DNA of 27,178 nucleotides from Cylindrobasidium torrendii FP15055 ss-10 (Eukaryota; Basidiomycota; Agaricomycetes; Agaricales; Physalacriaceae). Shown in pieces: positions 10,051-20,203 of this stretch. Numbering within the stretch: position 1 is the stretch's first letter; each line of letters begins with the position of its first letter. Position numbers and translations under genes: made by a program. The notes below the pieces were generated by a model that worked only from the letters and a program-made list of their open reading frames with translations, did not search any database and had not been told where the DNA came from. The stretch covers positions 1 through 27,178 of the forward strand of contig KN880730.1 of the NCBI GenBank assembly GCA_000934385.1, written 5' to 3'.

Positions 10051-10792
10051 ATGAAGCCTTTGATTCCTTCGAGTGACCGGCCATCCAGAGACCACGAAGG
10101 TCAGACGAATTTGAATCGGCCTTCGACCAGTGTCACATCGGCGCTTTCTCCAACATTCTCTCTTCCATGGTCGCCACTGAACTTGGACGGTCCTCTTGAG
10201 CCATTCTCCAGCCCCGAGACCAACTCTACTGTGCATAATTCCCAGATGGTATCATCCTACGCGTTCGAAACACTCGGAATGCCTTCCTCGGAACTCTCTT
10301 CACAGGGAGACGCTAATGCGAGGAAGGTAAAGGCAGGGGCGCGAAGGGGAAGTCAGCCAAAGGATACACTCTTAAATTTCGTTCAGCGCAATAATATCAA
10401 GCTCAGGTGACTTGAAATTCTGCATGGTCTTGTTTCGTACAGTACATCCTGCTGACCTGACGGTACTTAGCCGGACTCCTCAACTTGAACATACAAATAC
10501 CAGGAAATCCAATGCGCATACCAATGGGGAAAACAGTAAAGCACACAAGTCAAAAATTACTCGCCCGCCCATTGGATATCTTTCGGAAGGGGCCCTCATC
10601 GTTCCCGAGTCCGAAGTCCTTGCCAATTTAAAGATCATCGAAGACTACGCTCTCCAGGCAGGCATCCGCTACATGACTTTCCTGGGACGCGAGTCGAATG
10701 AGAACAGGAGGCTTATTGGAGCTTGGACAATGGATATGATGGATAAGCACGGCATCAAGGTGTGTTGTGACTCGGATGATGAGGATATGTAG
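10051..10792 (+). CDS. Unknown family, shortened paralogue 1 (225 aa, 2 exons)
   Basis: Exon 1 is 10051-10406 and exon 2 is 10471-10792. The 64-nt intron has a weak donor GTGACT, branch CTGAC and acceptor TTAG, and sits where the paralogue at 11315-12491 has its intron; both second exons begin CCGG. The C-terminal block, residues 154-205 (GYLSEGALIVPESEVLANLK, then IEDYALQAGIRYMTF and RRLIGAW), is about 60% identical to residues 308-359 of the paralogue. The N-terminal part also aligns (FSLPWSP; SYAFETLGMP). The region between is drastically shortened and lacks the Cys-rich motif of paralogue 2. The C-terminus is acidic (SDDEDM). The weak donor and the lost middle could mean an ageing duplicate. 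The family is not recognised. Confidence 0.62.
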
Positions 10793-11314
10793 TACAAGTT
10801 GCGGACACCACTAAAGAATTGGACATCTCTGTAGGAACCTGTGCACTTGATATACAGTTGCTTATGCGTGACTACTTATCTGTGTTACGTGCTTGCAAAA
10901 ATATAATTCAAATATGTACATAGGTGTTCTGAAGACTCTTGAGCTTAGCTTGAATTTGATTGTTTGATCCCCTACCGGATCATCGCCGGACATGGCCCGG
11001 TTCCGCGTGACATCCTTGCTTTCAGATTTCATCCACCATGACCAAGCTATGTAGCATCTTCCGAAGCCGCACCGATCCTCCAGCGGAGCCTGTGCGTGAG
11101 GTCCCGAGACGCGCAAACGAAGTACTATGGCTCTCATTGGCCGTAGACTCGGTCCGACCACTGTTATGCGCCGCTGTCATTTACCTCGCTCTTTTTTCTC
11201 TCACCTTTATCTTTCATCTGCGTACCAGGCTCTCTTGTGATACCTACTCCAGGATATTTTCCACGCTCGTAAGCTCGCCACGAAAGCATTGCAGTCACGA
11301 AGATATCATCGAAC
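10793..11314. other. Intergenic between the two paralogues
   Basis: Contains the 3' flank of paralogue 1 and the probable promoter and leader of paralogue 2. A plus-strand frame at 11038-11337 would encode one hydrophobic segment, but it overlaps the paralogue 2 start in another frame and has no other support. Confidence 0.5.
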
Positions 11315-12491
11315 ATGCCGCTCTTCGAAGGCCATGACACTTACAATCCCATGTGGTTCTCTCGACCTCTCAGTAGTCCGACCAGGCCCGCATTGCAGAA
11401 CCGCCTTCCATGGCCATTTACAGATGTAAACAGTCCCATCAGAATATCATTTACGTCTGAATCACCGTCAACAAACATTCGTTCGCTTCCTGTATCTCCT
11501 TACGCTGTCAGAACCCTTGGGCTACCTCCCTCGTTATCCGGCGACTGGAAGTCGATAATGTTTCACTCATGCGTCTGCGAGAGATGCATCTACGACGCGG
11601 ATCCCCGCGACCAACAGTCCATTCAACATCGATATCGCCAGCTCCTCAACCTTCGTGACAAGCTAGGCCAGTTCGCAAGACATACAGCCCAGAATCCCGG
11701 CGACTCGATTGGGACGAAGAAGCTCAAAGCGGGTCTGACACTCGATTTGGCGTATTATGCACAGGACGAGAGTACGCAGCAGTTGGAGCTGGATAGCGTG
11801 AGGACGGTGTGCAGAGCGGAATATGCGAGTGGCTGGGAGGGAATGCGCCAGATTGACCTCAAGGAAGGTCGGGGTTCGATGATGACAGAGGCCATCACCC
11901 GGCGCATGGAGGTGGGGGACTATTCGATAGGACCCTGTCAAGAGATGCATAGGGAAATTCAAGATGGGATGCTCAGCGCAACAAAGTAAGCTTATCCGCG
12001 CACAAATGTGGCACGCCATTCTTACTACCATCAGCCGGGATATCGCACGCAACCGCGCCCAGTTGGACGCTCCACTGAGCTCAAGACAGACTCCACAGAG
12101 CGTCTGGCCTCTCCCATTCATGGCGGGTCCATCCGATGTACCGCTGCGCACTGGGGGCGACGAACTCACAAACTTCATCCAATCCTTTCCCCACGAAGTC
12201 CAGAACCAGATCGTCTCGCTGGCATCGCCCAACCATTCTGGACCTACTGAACCTGAACGAACGCCTCCCCTATCCCCGCCCTTAGGATACATGACAGAAG
12301 ACGGGGCGCTCATCATTCCCGAAGCCGACGTTCTTGCCAATCTACAGACCATCGAGGATTACGTCCTTCGCAATGGCATCCGGTATTTGATATTCCAAGG
12401 CAATGAGACGAACGAGGCGAAGAGGCTTATTGGTGCGTGGTGTGTCGAGATGGAGAGGCATGAAGTGTACGTATGTAGCGAGGATATGTAG
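11315..12491 (+). CDS. Unknown family, full-length paralogue 2 (375 aa, 2 exons)
   Basis: Exon 1 is 11315-11985 and exon 2 is 12035-12491, with a 49-nt intron (GTAAGC...ATCAG). Beginning MPLFEGHDTY, the protein has a Pro/Ser-rich N-terminus, a compact H-x-C-x-C-x2-C cluster (His84, Cys86, Cys88, Cys91) that could bind a metal, a helical middle region (about 95-220), and the shared C-terminal block at 308-359 (GYMTEDGALIIPEADVLANL, then GIRYLIF and AKRLIGAW). The last residues are acidic (CSEDM), as in paralogue 1. The gene is transcribed in the same direction 523 bases downstream of paralogue 1, as expected from tandem duplication. I do not recognise the family and assign no function. The C-terminal block is the most conserved part and the best query for a search. 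Confidence 0.72.
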
Positions 12492-12899
12492 TTTTCTGGC
12501 GAGTGAGAATCCGCATCATAGTTTTACACAGCATGGTTTCGATGTGACCGTCTTCGACTCTCCGCTGCCGCTAGGTTCGCAAAGAAGGGACAAACCAATG
12601 CATATGAAGTTTATTTTCAAGCGCGTCACCTTTTGAGATGACATGCCATGTTCCTGAGAAATCTGTAGTACAATATACAGGCGCTGGGCCGTATTCGTCA
12701 AGTTAAATGGTACAGCTCAGTCGCTGTTTCTTGGGTCGGAGGTCATTGCATCCATTGTGAGCACAGCTTAATGGTTCGTCTTGACAAAGAGCATGGCCCA
12801 CGACCGGTCAATCATGGAAACAAAGACATCGTCACATGATTAACGCAGCCATGGGTATATAAACAGTCGGTCAACAGCGAACTCGATAATCTTACCATC
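12492..12899. other. Intergenic with the MYND-gene promoter
   Basis: About 400 bases without a gene. The distal end holds the TATA element at 12856-12863. Confidence 0.55.
12856..12863 (+). promoter_or_regulatory. TATA box of MYND-protein gene
   Basis: TATATAAA lies 44 bases before the proposed ATG at 12900. That spacing fits a short leader and supports using the 10-nt first exon as the real start. Confidence 0.6.
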
Positions 12900-14464
12900 A
12901 TGTCACACAGTGCGCCTCCAATTTCTTTATCCTATGAAATCTAAATGCATGGATTATAGAGCACAGCTGTCAACACTGTGGAGGGGACGTACCCGACATG
13001 GGGCCGGATCCTGCATCAATCGCTTTGTTCGTCGACTCGCTTTCGCCGTCAGTCCTACCTTCTCGCTGCTCTAGGCTCTTTGCCGGTATGCATGAGGATA
13101 TCATGCTCAATACAAAACTCGATGAACTACGCCAGTCTCATCCCGAGCTTTTCTTGGCTGCATTGAAGTGCATCGCCACTCCCCGGACGCGCGAGGAACT
13201 TGAAGCTCTGGGGTCCGCATTGCTCGTGTGTAACTGCCCAGTCAGCCACGGTACCGTAGTCGCCGATCCGCCCACAACGGCCACCGCAGCGGGAGTGCAG
13301 TTCTTCAACAGTCTGTGCGGCATTGTCAGTGAAGGCCTCTATAACTGCAGGAAATTACCGACAAACACCTCCGATCGCAAGTCAGTGCCCTTGGATTGGA
13401 CAACTCTTGACAGTCTTGTGAGGGCGTCGAGGAAGTCCTTCAAACAAACCGGACGAGCCCCTTGGCCATCCCAACATAATGATATTTTCTTTGGAAAACC
13501 AAAGGAAGTCGTCGAAATGCTCTGGCGTATTTATGACACCTTCCCAGAGACAGACATACCTCTGGTCTTGTTCTTTATGTTATGGCAGCTCTCATCGGAT
13601 ACTATCTCCAACGTCGCCTCCTTCATTGAGGATTCTCACTGGCCAGCACAGCTCATTGCCCACGCAAATCGTGTTTTTGATGAGGAAGAAGGCCGCTCGC
13701 GAAGTGGATCAAGTAACTTCTACTTTTTAATCCTCTTCCTTCGCCAGATGGCTGTCACTTTCAGCGAAGCCATTGATTTGGAATTCTTGGAACTCTGGTC
13801 TCCACACAACTTGGACATCGTCAGGTTCGCCTCACGCGTACTGTGCTCAGACGCATTCAAGGGCCGGGATCGCTCAGACGCACAAGCGTTCTTCTTAATC
13901 CAGATTGGGAGTCTGTTTTGGGAAATCTCGCTCATGACACCGCCTGACGGCACTACGGGGGACTTCAGCGAAGAAGAACGCAAGACAATCTCCCCGAGAA
14001 TCGATACTCCTCAACGCTCCGACAACCTATCTCAACACGCCGGCGCACTTTCGGACGACGAATTTTCCCGTCTTCGAACCTTGGCCTGTGCGAGGCTCAT
14101 CAACACTGCTCTGTCGGAAGCTTGTGCCGCGCCAGACTGTTCTCAGACAACGACTGCGAAGAACCAGCGATTTGCAGTGTGCGCGCATTGTTCTCTAGCT
14201 TTTTATTGCTCGAAGGAGTGCCAGATTGCTGCATGGAAACACACCGCAGTACCGCATAAGCCAATTTGTCTTTCCATGCAAAACATCAACAAGAAGCTTA
14301 AAGTCAACTGGACGAAAATTAGATTTGGTGCGCAACGGAACGCGCTCCGCGAGAGGTCAACCTGCTTGAGCCAACAAGAGTGCGCTGATGTTGTGGATTG
14401 GACGTCCAAATTGATAAGGTGGAGAGCGGGCGTGATAACTTGTGAAGGGGGTGGAATCCCCTGA
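12900..14464 (+). CDS. MYND-type zinc-finger protein (504 aa, 2 exons)
   Basis: The large exon is 12960-14464. I place the start in a 10-nt first exon, 12900-12909, joined by a 50-nt intron (donor GTGCGC, acceptor TTATAG). This gives MSHKHSCQHCGGDVPD with a Cys7-x2-Cys10 pair and fits the TATA box position; the alternative is the internal ATG at 12998 (488 aa). The MYND finger spans Cys392-Cys440: C-x4-C, then C-x2-C at 411/414, YCSKECQ with Cys420 and Cys424, AWKH with His431, and Cys440. MYND fingers bind proline-containing partner peptides, and basidiomycetes carry many such genes of unknown role. The region before it (20-390) is mostly helical with no enzymatic motif seen; no SET domain is present. 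Residues 441-504 form a basic tail. Confidence 0.85.
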
Positions 14465-15179
14465 TCTACCACGACCACGGACTCTGTGAGGGTTCGGCGA
14501 GAGATGATCTGGATAGACATTAGATTTAGAGTAGAGCCTTCGAGTTGAACATATATCCAACATGAATAGATTCTTTCTTTGACCAACGTCCAGCTTAAAA
14601 GTTCCGATAAATGGTTCATTTGCAGTGGGAGCGTCATGGATAGGGCGTCTGGGTATGCGTGGATTGATGGATAGACGCAGTCTACCTCTATGTTAACATG
14701 ATCCCATCCAGTCTTACCGCTTCAAGCGTCGGCATACATCGACGTGAAAGAGGCAAACACTTACGAGTGAAAAAGATGAAAGAATAAGAAAAGAATGCGT
14801 AGAACGGTGTGATACATGCAGACTTGTGGGAAGAAGTGCGAAATAGAGACGACTCACGCCACAAGCCAGCCACCGCGCATAGTCCGAGACATTTCTCTGC
14901 TTCACAAGAGCAGCCCTTAGCTTTACTAGCGCATGCATAGCCTGCAAGCAGCTCATTTGTGAGAGAACTTTCTGTGCGCACCAAATGATTATGGCGCTGA
15001 CTGCACTACTGACATTGCACAGTAGATCTGGGGCTTTGGGGCCGCGTCGTCTTGCTTCGATAAAGGGTCTTCCGGATACTGTGAAGAGATTCCTGCATAA
15101 TAAACTGAAGAAAAGCATGTCTGAGTGGTGAGAGTGTGAAGGGAAACACGCATTGGTTATTGAATTCGTGACGTGATCG
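14465..15179. other. Intergenic, possible unresolved minus-strand gene
   Basis: Minus-strand frames at 14714-15118 and 14688-14984 overlap and contain donor-like GTGAGT and GTAAGT sequences, so a short spliced gene is conceivable. I could not build a model with a consistent frame or a recognisable product. Confidence 0.35.
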
Positions 15180-16372
15180 ATGTCGAATGACGCCAGGAAC
15201 GTTTCACTGTCGCCCGACTGTCGCTTTCTTCCTTCATCAGTCTACCAATTGCGCCGAATTGCTGCCCTTCTCCCTTCAACACGAGTGTGTAATATCCTTT
15301 TCTCAATGACTAGTCAGTGATCCTTTTATTGCCTAGTGTCCATTCTCGTGGAAGACGACTTTGAGCCTATCAACAGCCACTCAAAGCCAATCCTGCCGAG
15401 CGACGCTAGCATCGTAGAGCAGTGCAATCTAGCATACGCTGCCAGCATGCGTGCAGATCGCCGTGTCTACTTCAGCGGCATGGCCATTGTCGGTGACCAC
15501 CAGCGCTTCTGGGTCAAGTTCGGCGGCAACATCCGCCTATGCGAGGCGCGCACACAGCACTACGTCGCTCTCCGCTGTGTCGATGCTGACGCTCCAGTCC
15601 GGGTTCCAGCCGTCTACCGTTTCTTGCAGTACAAGAGCAAAGGTTATATCATCATGGACTTTATTGACGGTCGGATCTGCACCTACAAAGATGCGCAGGC
15701 TGTTGGCGCCGCTGTGTCGTTTCTCATCACGATTCCCGCCCCGGTCGATCAGCCAGGCCCTGGTCCCATCGGCGGAGGCACGATATGCCACGACTTCTTT
15801 GTCGATCGCAGGTCTTCGTTTGCGTACCCAACAGTCAAGCTACTTGAGAGTCATGTCAATGGCGTGCGTAACTCCATGTCCGTTCTTTTTCTGCTGATCG
15901 TTGAATTGATAAACTATATAGATTCTAACGCACGAACGCAGGCCGCAGCGCGTCGACCTTACTCCTGAGCTCGAAGCATACGGGCTGCGTCTATGCCTCT
16001 CTGACACCAACTGCGGGAACTTCATGGTGCTCAACAGCGACAACCAAATCGGCGGCAACGACGACGACAAAAAAATCATTGTCGCGCTTGACTTCGACGC
16101 CTCCTGCTTTCTCCCCATCTCGTTCTTTGAGTTGGCAATCCACCACCCGGACCCCTTCACCCGAAGCATTAAGCCCTTCGTTGTCCGCCCTCTGTCGACG
16201 CAGGCGCAGGCGCTGGATATCGCCTCTTTTTCCCTGGTGAAGTACCAGACTGATAAAGTTGGTGAGCGCCATCCCTCGCCCGCGCCTTGTGCGCCAGCTG
16301 ACTTGCGCAGGCCTTCCAGCAGAGCTCAGGAAGTTAATTCCAGCGGGAAGTCCCTGGGCACCAAAAAATTAA
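15180..16372 (+). CDS. Aminoglycoside-phosphotransferase (APH)-like protein, possible pseudokinase (336 aa, 4 exons)
   Basis: Exons are 15180-15288, 15337-15863, 15949-16261 and 16311-16372, with introns of 48, 85, 49 nt. The large open frame has no ATG of its own; the first exon supplies MSNDARNVSLSPDCRFLPSS and joins in frame through a GTAATA donor. For intron 2, donor GTCCGT at 15878 with acceptor at 15941 also keeps the frame. The fold resembles fungal APH/choline-kinase-like proteins: FWVKFGGN, an IIMDFIDGR hinge, LSDTNCGNFMV as the catalytic loop (Asp231, Asn236) and IIVALDFD for the metal-binding Asp (260 or 262). The His usually found two residues before the catalytic Asp is Leu here, so activity is uncertain. 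These genes are expanded in mushrooms and mostly uncharacterised. The C-terminus ends PAGSPWAPKN. Confidence 0.72.
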
Positions 16373-17015
16373 AGATCGAATGGCTCGGGGCGCTATACCT
16401 TTCTCGTAGTGAGTGTCTGTGCTGTTTGCTCTTCGCGGCATATTCGTCGTGTACGAATGGTCAGCAGCAAGCAGTGTGCTGTCAACCCAGGCATTGATTG
16501 CATGAATGCCACAGATACTTATGAGTCCAAACTCTGTAGTAGCTGGACGAAAGGATGATGGTAAAGGAGGAGACCAACCTCCGGGTCAGCGTCAGAGCAC
16601 CGACGTTGGTAGTGGCGGTCAGAAGGAAAGCGTGCCTGCAAATAGACATACCGTGAATCGAACGTAAAGGCCTGGGTATATTCTGTTTTACAACAACAAA
16701 AGACATCCTGAGAAATGGGTTTAAACATGATTTGGATTCCCGGCCGGTAGCAATCATCGAAGCCTGAGAGACTCGTGCGTTGGACACACTTCCCGGCGGA
16801 GTTACCGCAATAGGAATCGGTCAGCTGCTTAGTTAGACGCGGTTCCCCCATTCAATTAGACTCTTGATGCGCAATCACCGAATAAGTTTGAATACGCGCT
16901 CAAAGAGGCGGGGCGCCACTGGATGCAAGTGGTCGCGACGACGTCGGGACCGGCCTCGATCCCGGACGGGAAGATCGGCGAGCACACGCCCGGTCCGGCA
17001 AATTCAGCATTTTCT

Positions 17016-17020
17016 ATTGG
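17016..17020 (-). promoter_or_regulatory. CCAAT box (inverted) upstream of cytochrome c
   Basis: ATTGG on the plus strand, about 160 bases before the start. CCAAT bound by the HAP complex is the established activator site of fungal cytochrome c genes; occupancy here is inferred. Confidence 0.45.
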
Positions 17021-17053
17021 CCAGCGTCACCGCCGGTTGGAATCGGGAGATCG

Positions 17054-17060
17054 TCACGTG
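17054..17060 (+). promoter_or_regulatory. TCACGTG E-box upstream of cytochrome c
   Basis: CACGTG in the context GTCACGTGG, 120 bases before the ATG and 34 bases after the CCAAT element. Yeast Cbf1 sites of this form occur upstream of respiratory genes. Confidence 0.45.
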
Positions 17061-17180
17061 GTCGGTCCCTGTTGCTTCATATGCGGAAAGTTTTGCGGAG
17101 TGCATCTCAGCTTTAGCCCACGAGCATCCTCCTCACACTCTCCTCTTAGTCCATTTCCCCCTTCACCCTCTCTATCAAAG

Positions 17181-17713
17181 ATGTCTTTCTCTGCTGGTGC
17201 GTCGTATGCGGAGACAGTAGTCAGCGGGATGCTGAATGGATGCTGCAGGTGACGCTGGAAAGGGCGCTGGTCTCTTCAAGACCCGCTGTGCACAATGCCA
17301 CACCACTGGCGCTGGTGAGAGCCACAAGGTTGGCCCTAACCTTCACGGGTACGCCTATGTCTTCGCGTTCGGGATCCTCAACGCTAACGCACGAGCAGTG
17401 TCTTCGGACGCAAGTCTGGACAAGCGGATGGCTACACTTACACCGCTGCAAACATCAACAAGGGTGTTACATGGACGGAGCAGACTATGTTCGAGTACCT
17501 CGAGAACCCCAAGAAGGTGCGCTCTCCCGTCTTCACCGCCCAACTCTGTAACTTACCCCGTCCTCTAGTACATTCCCGGTACCAAAATGGCGTTCGCTGG
17601 TCTTAAGAAGGAGAAGGACCGCAACGATCTCGTCACCTACCTCAAGTCTGCTGTGCGTCTCCCGTCTTCCCTATCACCCTACCCCTGCTAATCCTCGCCT
17701 ACAGTGCTCATAA
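17181..17713 (+). CDS. CYC1: Cytochrome c (108 aa, 5 exons)
   Basis: Soluble haem protein of the mitochondrial intermembrane space that carries electrons from complex III to cytochrome c oxidase. Exons are 17181-17196, 17249-17348, 17399-17516, 17569-17652 and 17705-17713; the four introns are 50-52 nt with GTGCGT, GTACGC, GTGCGC and GTGCGT donors. The spliced protein begins [20 protein letters not shown]. Haem attachment is CAQCH (Cys19, Cys22, axial His23), GPNLHG follows at 34-39, and the second axial ligand is Met85 in PGTKMAF. Length and motif spacing match fungal cytochrome c throughout. There is no cleaved targeting peptide, as usual for this protein. The first exon is 16 nt and the last only 9 nt (Cys, Ser, stop), so automated gene calls may miss both ends. 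Without splicing no frame covers the gene. Confidence 0.97.
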
Positions 17714-18921
17714 GCAGACGCCTTATACTATACCTCTACACGCTTTGCATAATGCACTATTGGATTTACGGGCCATATACTACGATCTAGACGACCAAAA
17801 TCCCGCAGTGTTTGACACCCCCACTCGCGCAATATATTATTGTTAATCACGGACTCAAATTCTTTGCGTGCTCTGGTCGACAGAGTCTTTTTGCTCGTTA
17901 CGTGCCCCAGGATGTCATCCTAGCGGCGCAGTCCTGCGCTGAGGCCTTCCTTCTCGTCACTCTTTTTCTGCCCGCCATCCCCAGTCATGACGTCGCACCG
18001 ATGCGCTTGTAACTTATGCCATCGGCGCCGTGTGATATCCGTTCTGTTCATGAGCTCATTTCACGCTTTGCCCTGTGGCAGAGAAATGCCGATGGACATA
18101 AGCTTACTGTCTCTGCCTACAGCCTTCTCCCCAACGCTCACGTTCAACCCCTACGCTCACTACCTCAGACAGCCATGAATAGGCAGCCAGATCGGTCGAT
18201 GCTTACGTTGGACAATGGGTAAACAACACGGAGGCAAGCCTGTTTTTCCACTGTCTGGCGCCTGTACGCACGTCTTGCAGTAGGTCTGTCCATCCGGCCG
18301 GCTGGCGACCTCGCTCCTCTTCCGACGCAGCACTTAGAAGCGTGGCAGAGGATTACTGAGCTACCGACTTTTCAACCAACAATGCGACCAAATTCAATGT
18401 TCGGATAGTTAGTAGGTTCAGTGTTACATTGCTCAAGCGAAGTGCAGATGCTGTCTGGGGTTGGAGGTCTTTTTCGCCTAATCCACGTCTGCACCAGACT
18501 TCAGTGGGCTTGGAGTTTGTCGAGGTGATACACGCTCAATAGGAGCACAACCATTCAGCGGCGTCCTCCACCACCGAAGAAAGAAGTCTACGGCGGTAAA
18601 CCTACTTAGTAAGTAAAGTCTCCAGAAGGAGGCCTGGAAGAGGTGGGTAAAACCCCAGGCCAGGTCCTCTAGTACGGAGATGATTCGAAGACGGTCGTGG
18701 AATAATCAACATACTGAGTCTCGTGAGGATACTCTATATACATACTTCGTCATCAAGCACCTTATTCCTCTCACATTCGGCATGAATACAACTCATCTCC
18801 GCTCATCAGATTTGCTAGGCAATACAAGGCGAGGTTGTTGCATTGTTTAAGCCTTCAACCAGGCCAGGAAAGGGTCCTCGGTCTATTTTGAAGGAGGTAT
18901 CAGCGGAAGACACGGTATATG
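17714..18921. other. Intergenic, no gene seen; contains an orphan promoter-like site
   Basis: About 1.2 kb between cytochrome c and the 3' end of the next gene. Short frames (for example 18016-18222) have no recognisable content. Near the right end, TATATA at about 18735 is followed 47 bases later by an ATG (18782) that opens only 22 codons, as though a gene had been lost downstream. Confidence 0.45.
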
Positions 18922-20203
18922 TCAACGTAACAGCACCTCTCTCAATGCTACTACAGGCGGGCGTCCATAGGCGGGCGCCCACCGCCCCCGGAGCACTTTT
19001 AACCAACGGTCCGGTAGCACGCCGCTAGAAGCATCCCCCCTCGCCTGCAAGTACAACTCTCCATCCTCGCAGACCAAGCGGAACCGCGTCAGCCCCCTTC
19101 GCCTGTGCCAGTACAACACAGTATCCCGGATGTTACCTATGCAGGTGCTTAGTCGTTGAAGTGCTCCTCTGTAGGGATTCAGGATGCGCGGAGTCTCAAG
19201 CAGTGATATTTTCTTGCAACTGTGGAAGACGCCATCTAGGTCGTAGTATGCCGTATGCAAGTTCGGACTCTGCGATAGGAGCATTGCGATATACGTTTCG
19301 ATAGGTGTCCAAGGCATGTCCACTCGCCTCGTCTTGATTTCAACGAGACAGGAAGCCGGGACGATGGGGGCCTGCCAGTCGTGTATGACTCGAAGGTTTG
19401 GGTGCACGCGGAGGTGCGCTTTGCGTCCCGGGGTCTTGCGCACCTGCACGAGCGAGGCATCGACTTGGAAGCGCATGACATAAGAGAGGCCGCCCATGTT
19501 CTATAAGGGGGCAAAAAGAAGAGAGGAAACGTCAAAACACAGCGAGAGGAGAAGGAGATAAATTTGAGAATTCACGTAGGTTATTATCCTGTGATGCGCC
19601 CCAAATTCCGTGCTCTTCGTAGCATGCCTCTCGAACCTCTCCCCAATACCCAGGTAGCGTGCAGAAGAACGGCGCTGCGTGCTGGATTCCTCGCTCGGGG
19701 AGAATAGCAAGGAGCGACCCGCTAGATCAAGGTCAATGGAAAACTGATCTGGAGCGCCGAATATCCCAGGTTTCCCTATGAGCCATACAATGAGGGCACG
19801 AAAGACAGATAGCCCAATGACTATATCCACGTTGCCCCATTTGAAGCCAAACGGGACTGCTGCTATCATAGGAAGAAGGTACATCTGTGGGGCACTGGGT
19901 GTAGTAGAAGGAGGCTTTTGAGTAGTTCTTGGGAGACGTAGCGGAAAGGTCGGCTCTACCCATAACGGTGGAGTTCCTACAAAGTTCATGAGCTGAATTT
20001 TCATGCTTTAGGACACTATTCAACGTACCAGGGATATGAATCGCAGGTTCTGAGTACCGGTCTTGTTTTCCCCAGCTGTACGAGCCAATCGGTTCGACAT
20101 TTGTTATTGTGACAGGCTCGAAATTAGGTTTGTAGGTCGGTCGAATGATTCGGCATAGTGTCCTACTGGTCAAGTTGGTTGACTTCAGTGCTTTGGGATA
20201 CAT
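18922..20203 (-). CDS. Uncharacterised fungal protein with Asp...Glu-x-Lys signature (384 aa, 3 exons)
   Basis: Exons on the minus strand are 20203-20029, 19976-19576 and 19500-18922; introns of 52 and 75 nt. Joins restore IPG/TPPLW and HHRIITY/NMGGL, runs I recognise from a widespread uncharacterised fungal family. Notable segments are PFGFKWGNVDIVIGLSVFRA, a conserved FERH, MGGLSYVMRFQVDA (Asp206) and LVEIKTRR (Glu246, Lys248). An Asp followed by Glu-x-Lys about 40 residues later is the pattern of PD-(D/E)XK nuclease folds, and I recall some relatives being labelled RAI1/DXO-like or, wrongly, prenyl synthase; both links are inference. The start is the first ATG after an in-frame stop. The C-terminal 30 residues are Arg-rich and less certain; a further 3' intron is possible. 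Confidence 0.72.

Larger units (their letters stand above)
16373..17180. other. Intergenic with the cytochrome c promoter
   Basis: No gene supported. Overlapping frames on both strands (16482-16851 minus; 16864-17252 plus) lack recognisable content. The last 170 bases hold the CCAAT and CACGTG elements and a pyrimidine-rich leader just before the cytochrome c ATG. Confidence 0.5.

Noticed and set aside
11038..11337. 99-codon plus-strand frame with one transmembrane-like segment
   Set aside because: Overlaps the start of paralogue 2 in another frame, lies in its probable leader, and has no independent support.
14688..15118. Possible spliced minus-strand gene with GTGAGT/GTAAGT donors
   Set aside because: No combination of exons I tried gave a consistent frame with a recognisable or well-formed protein.
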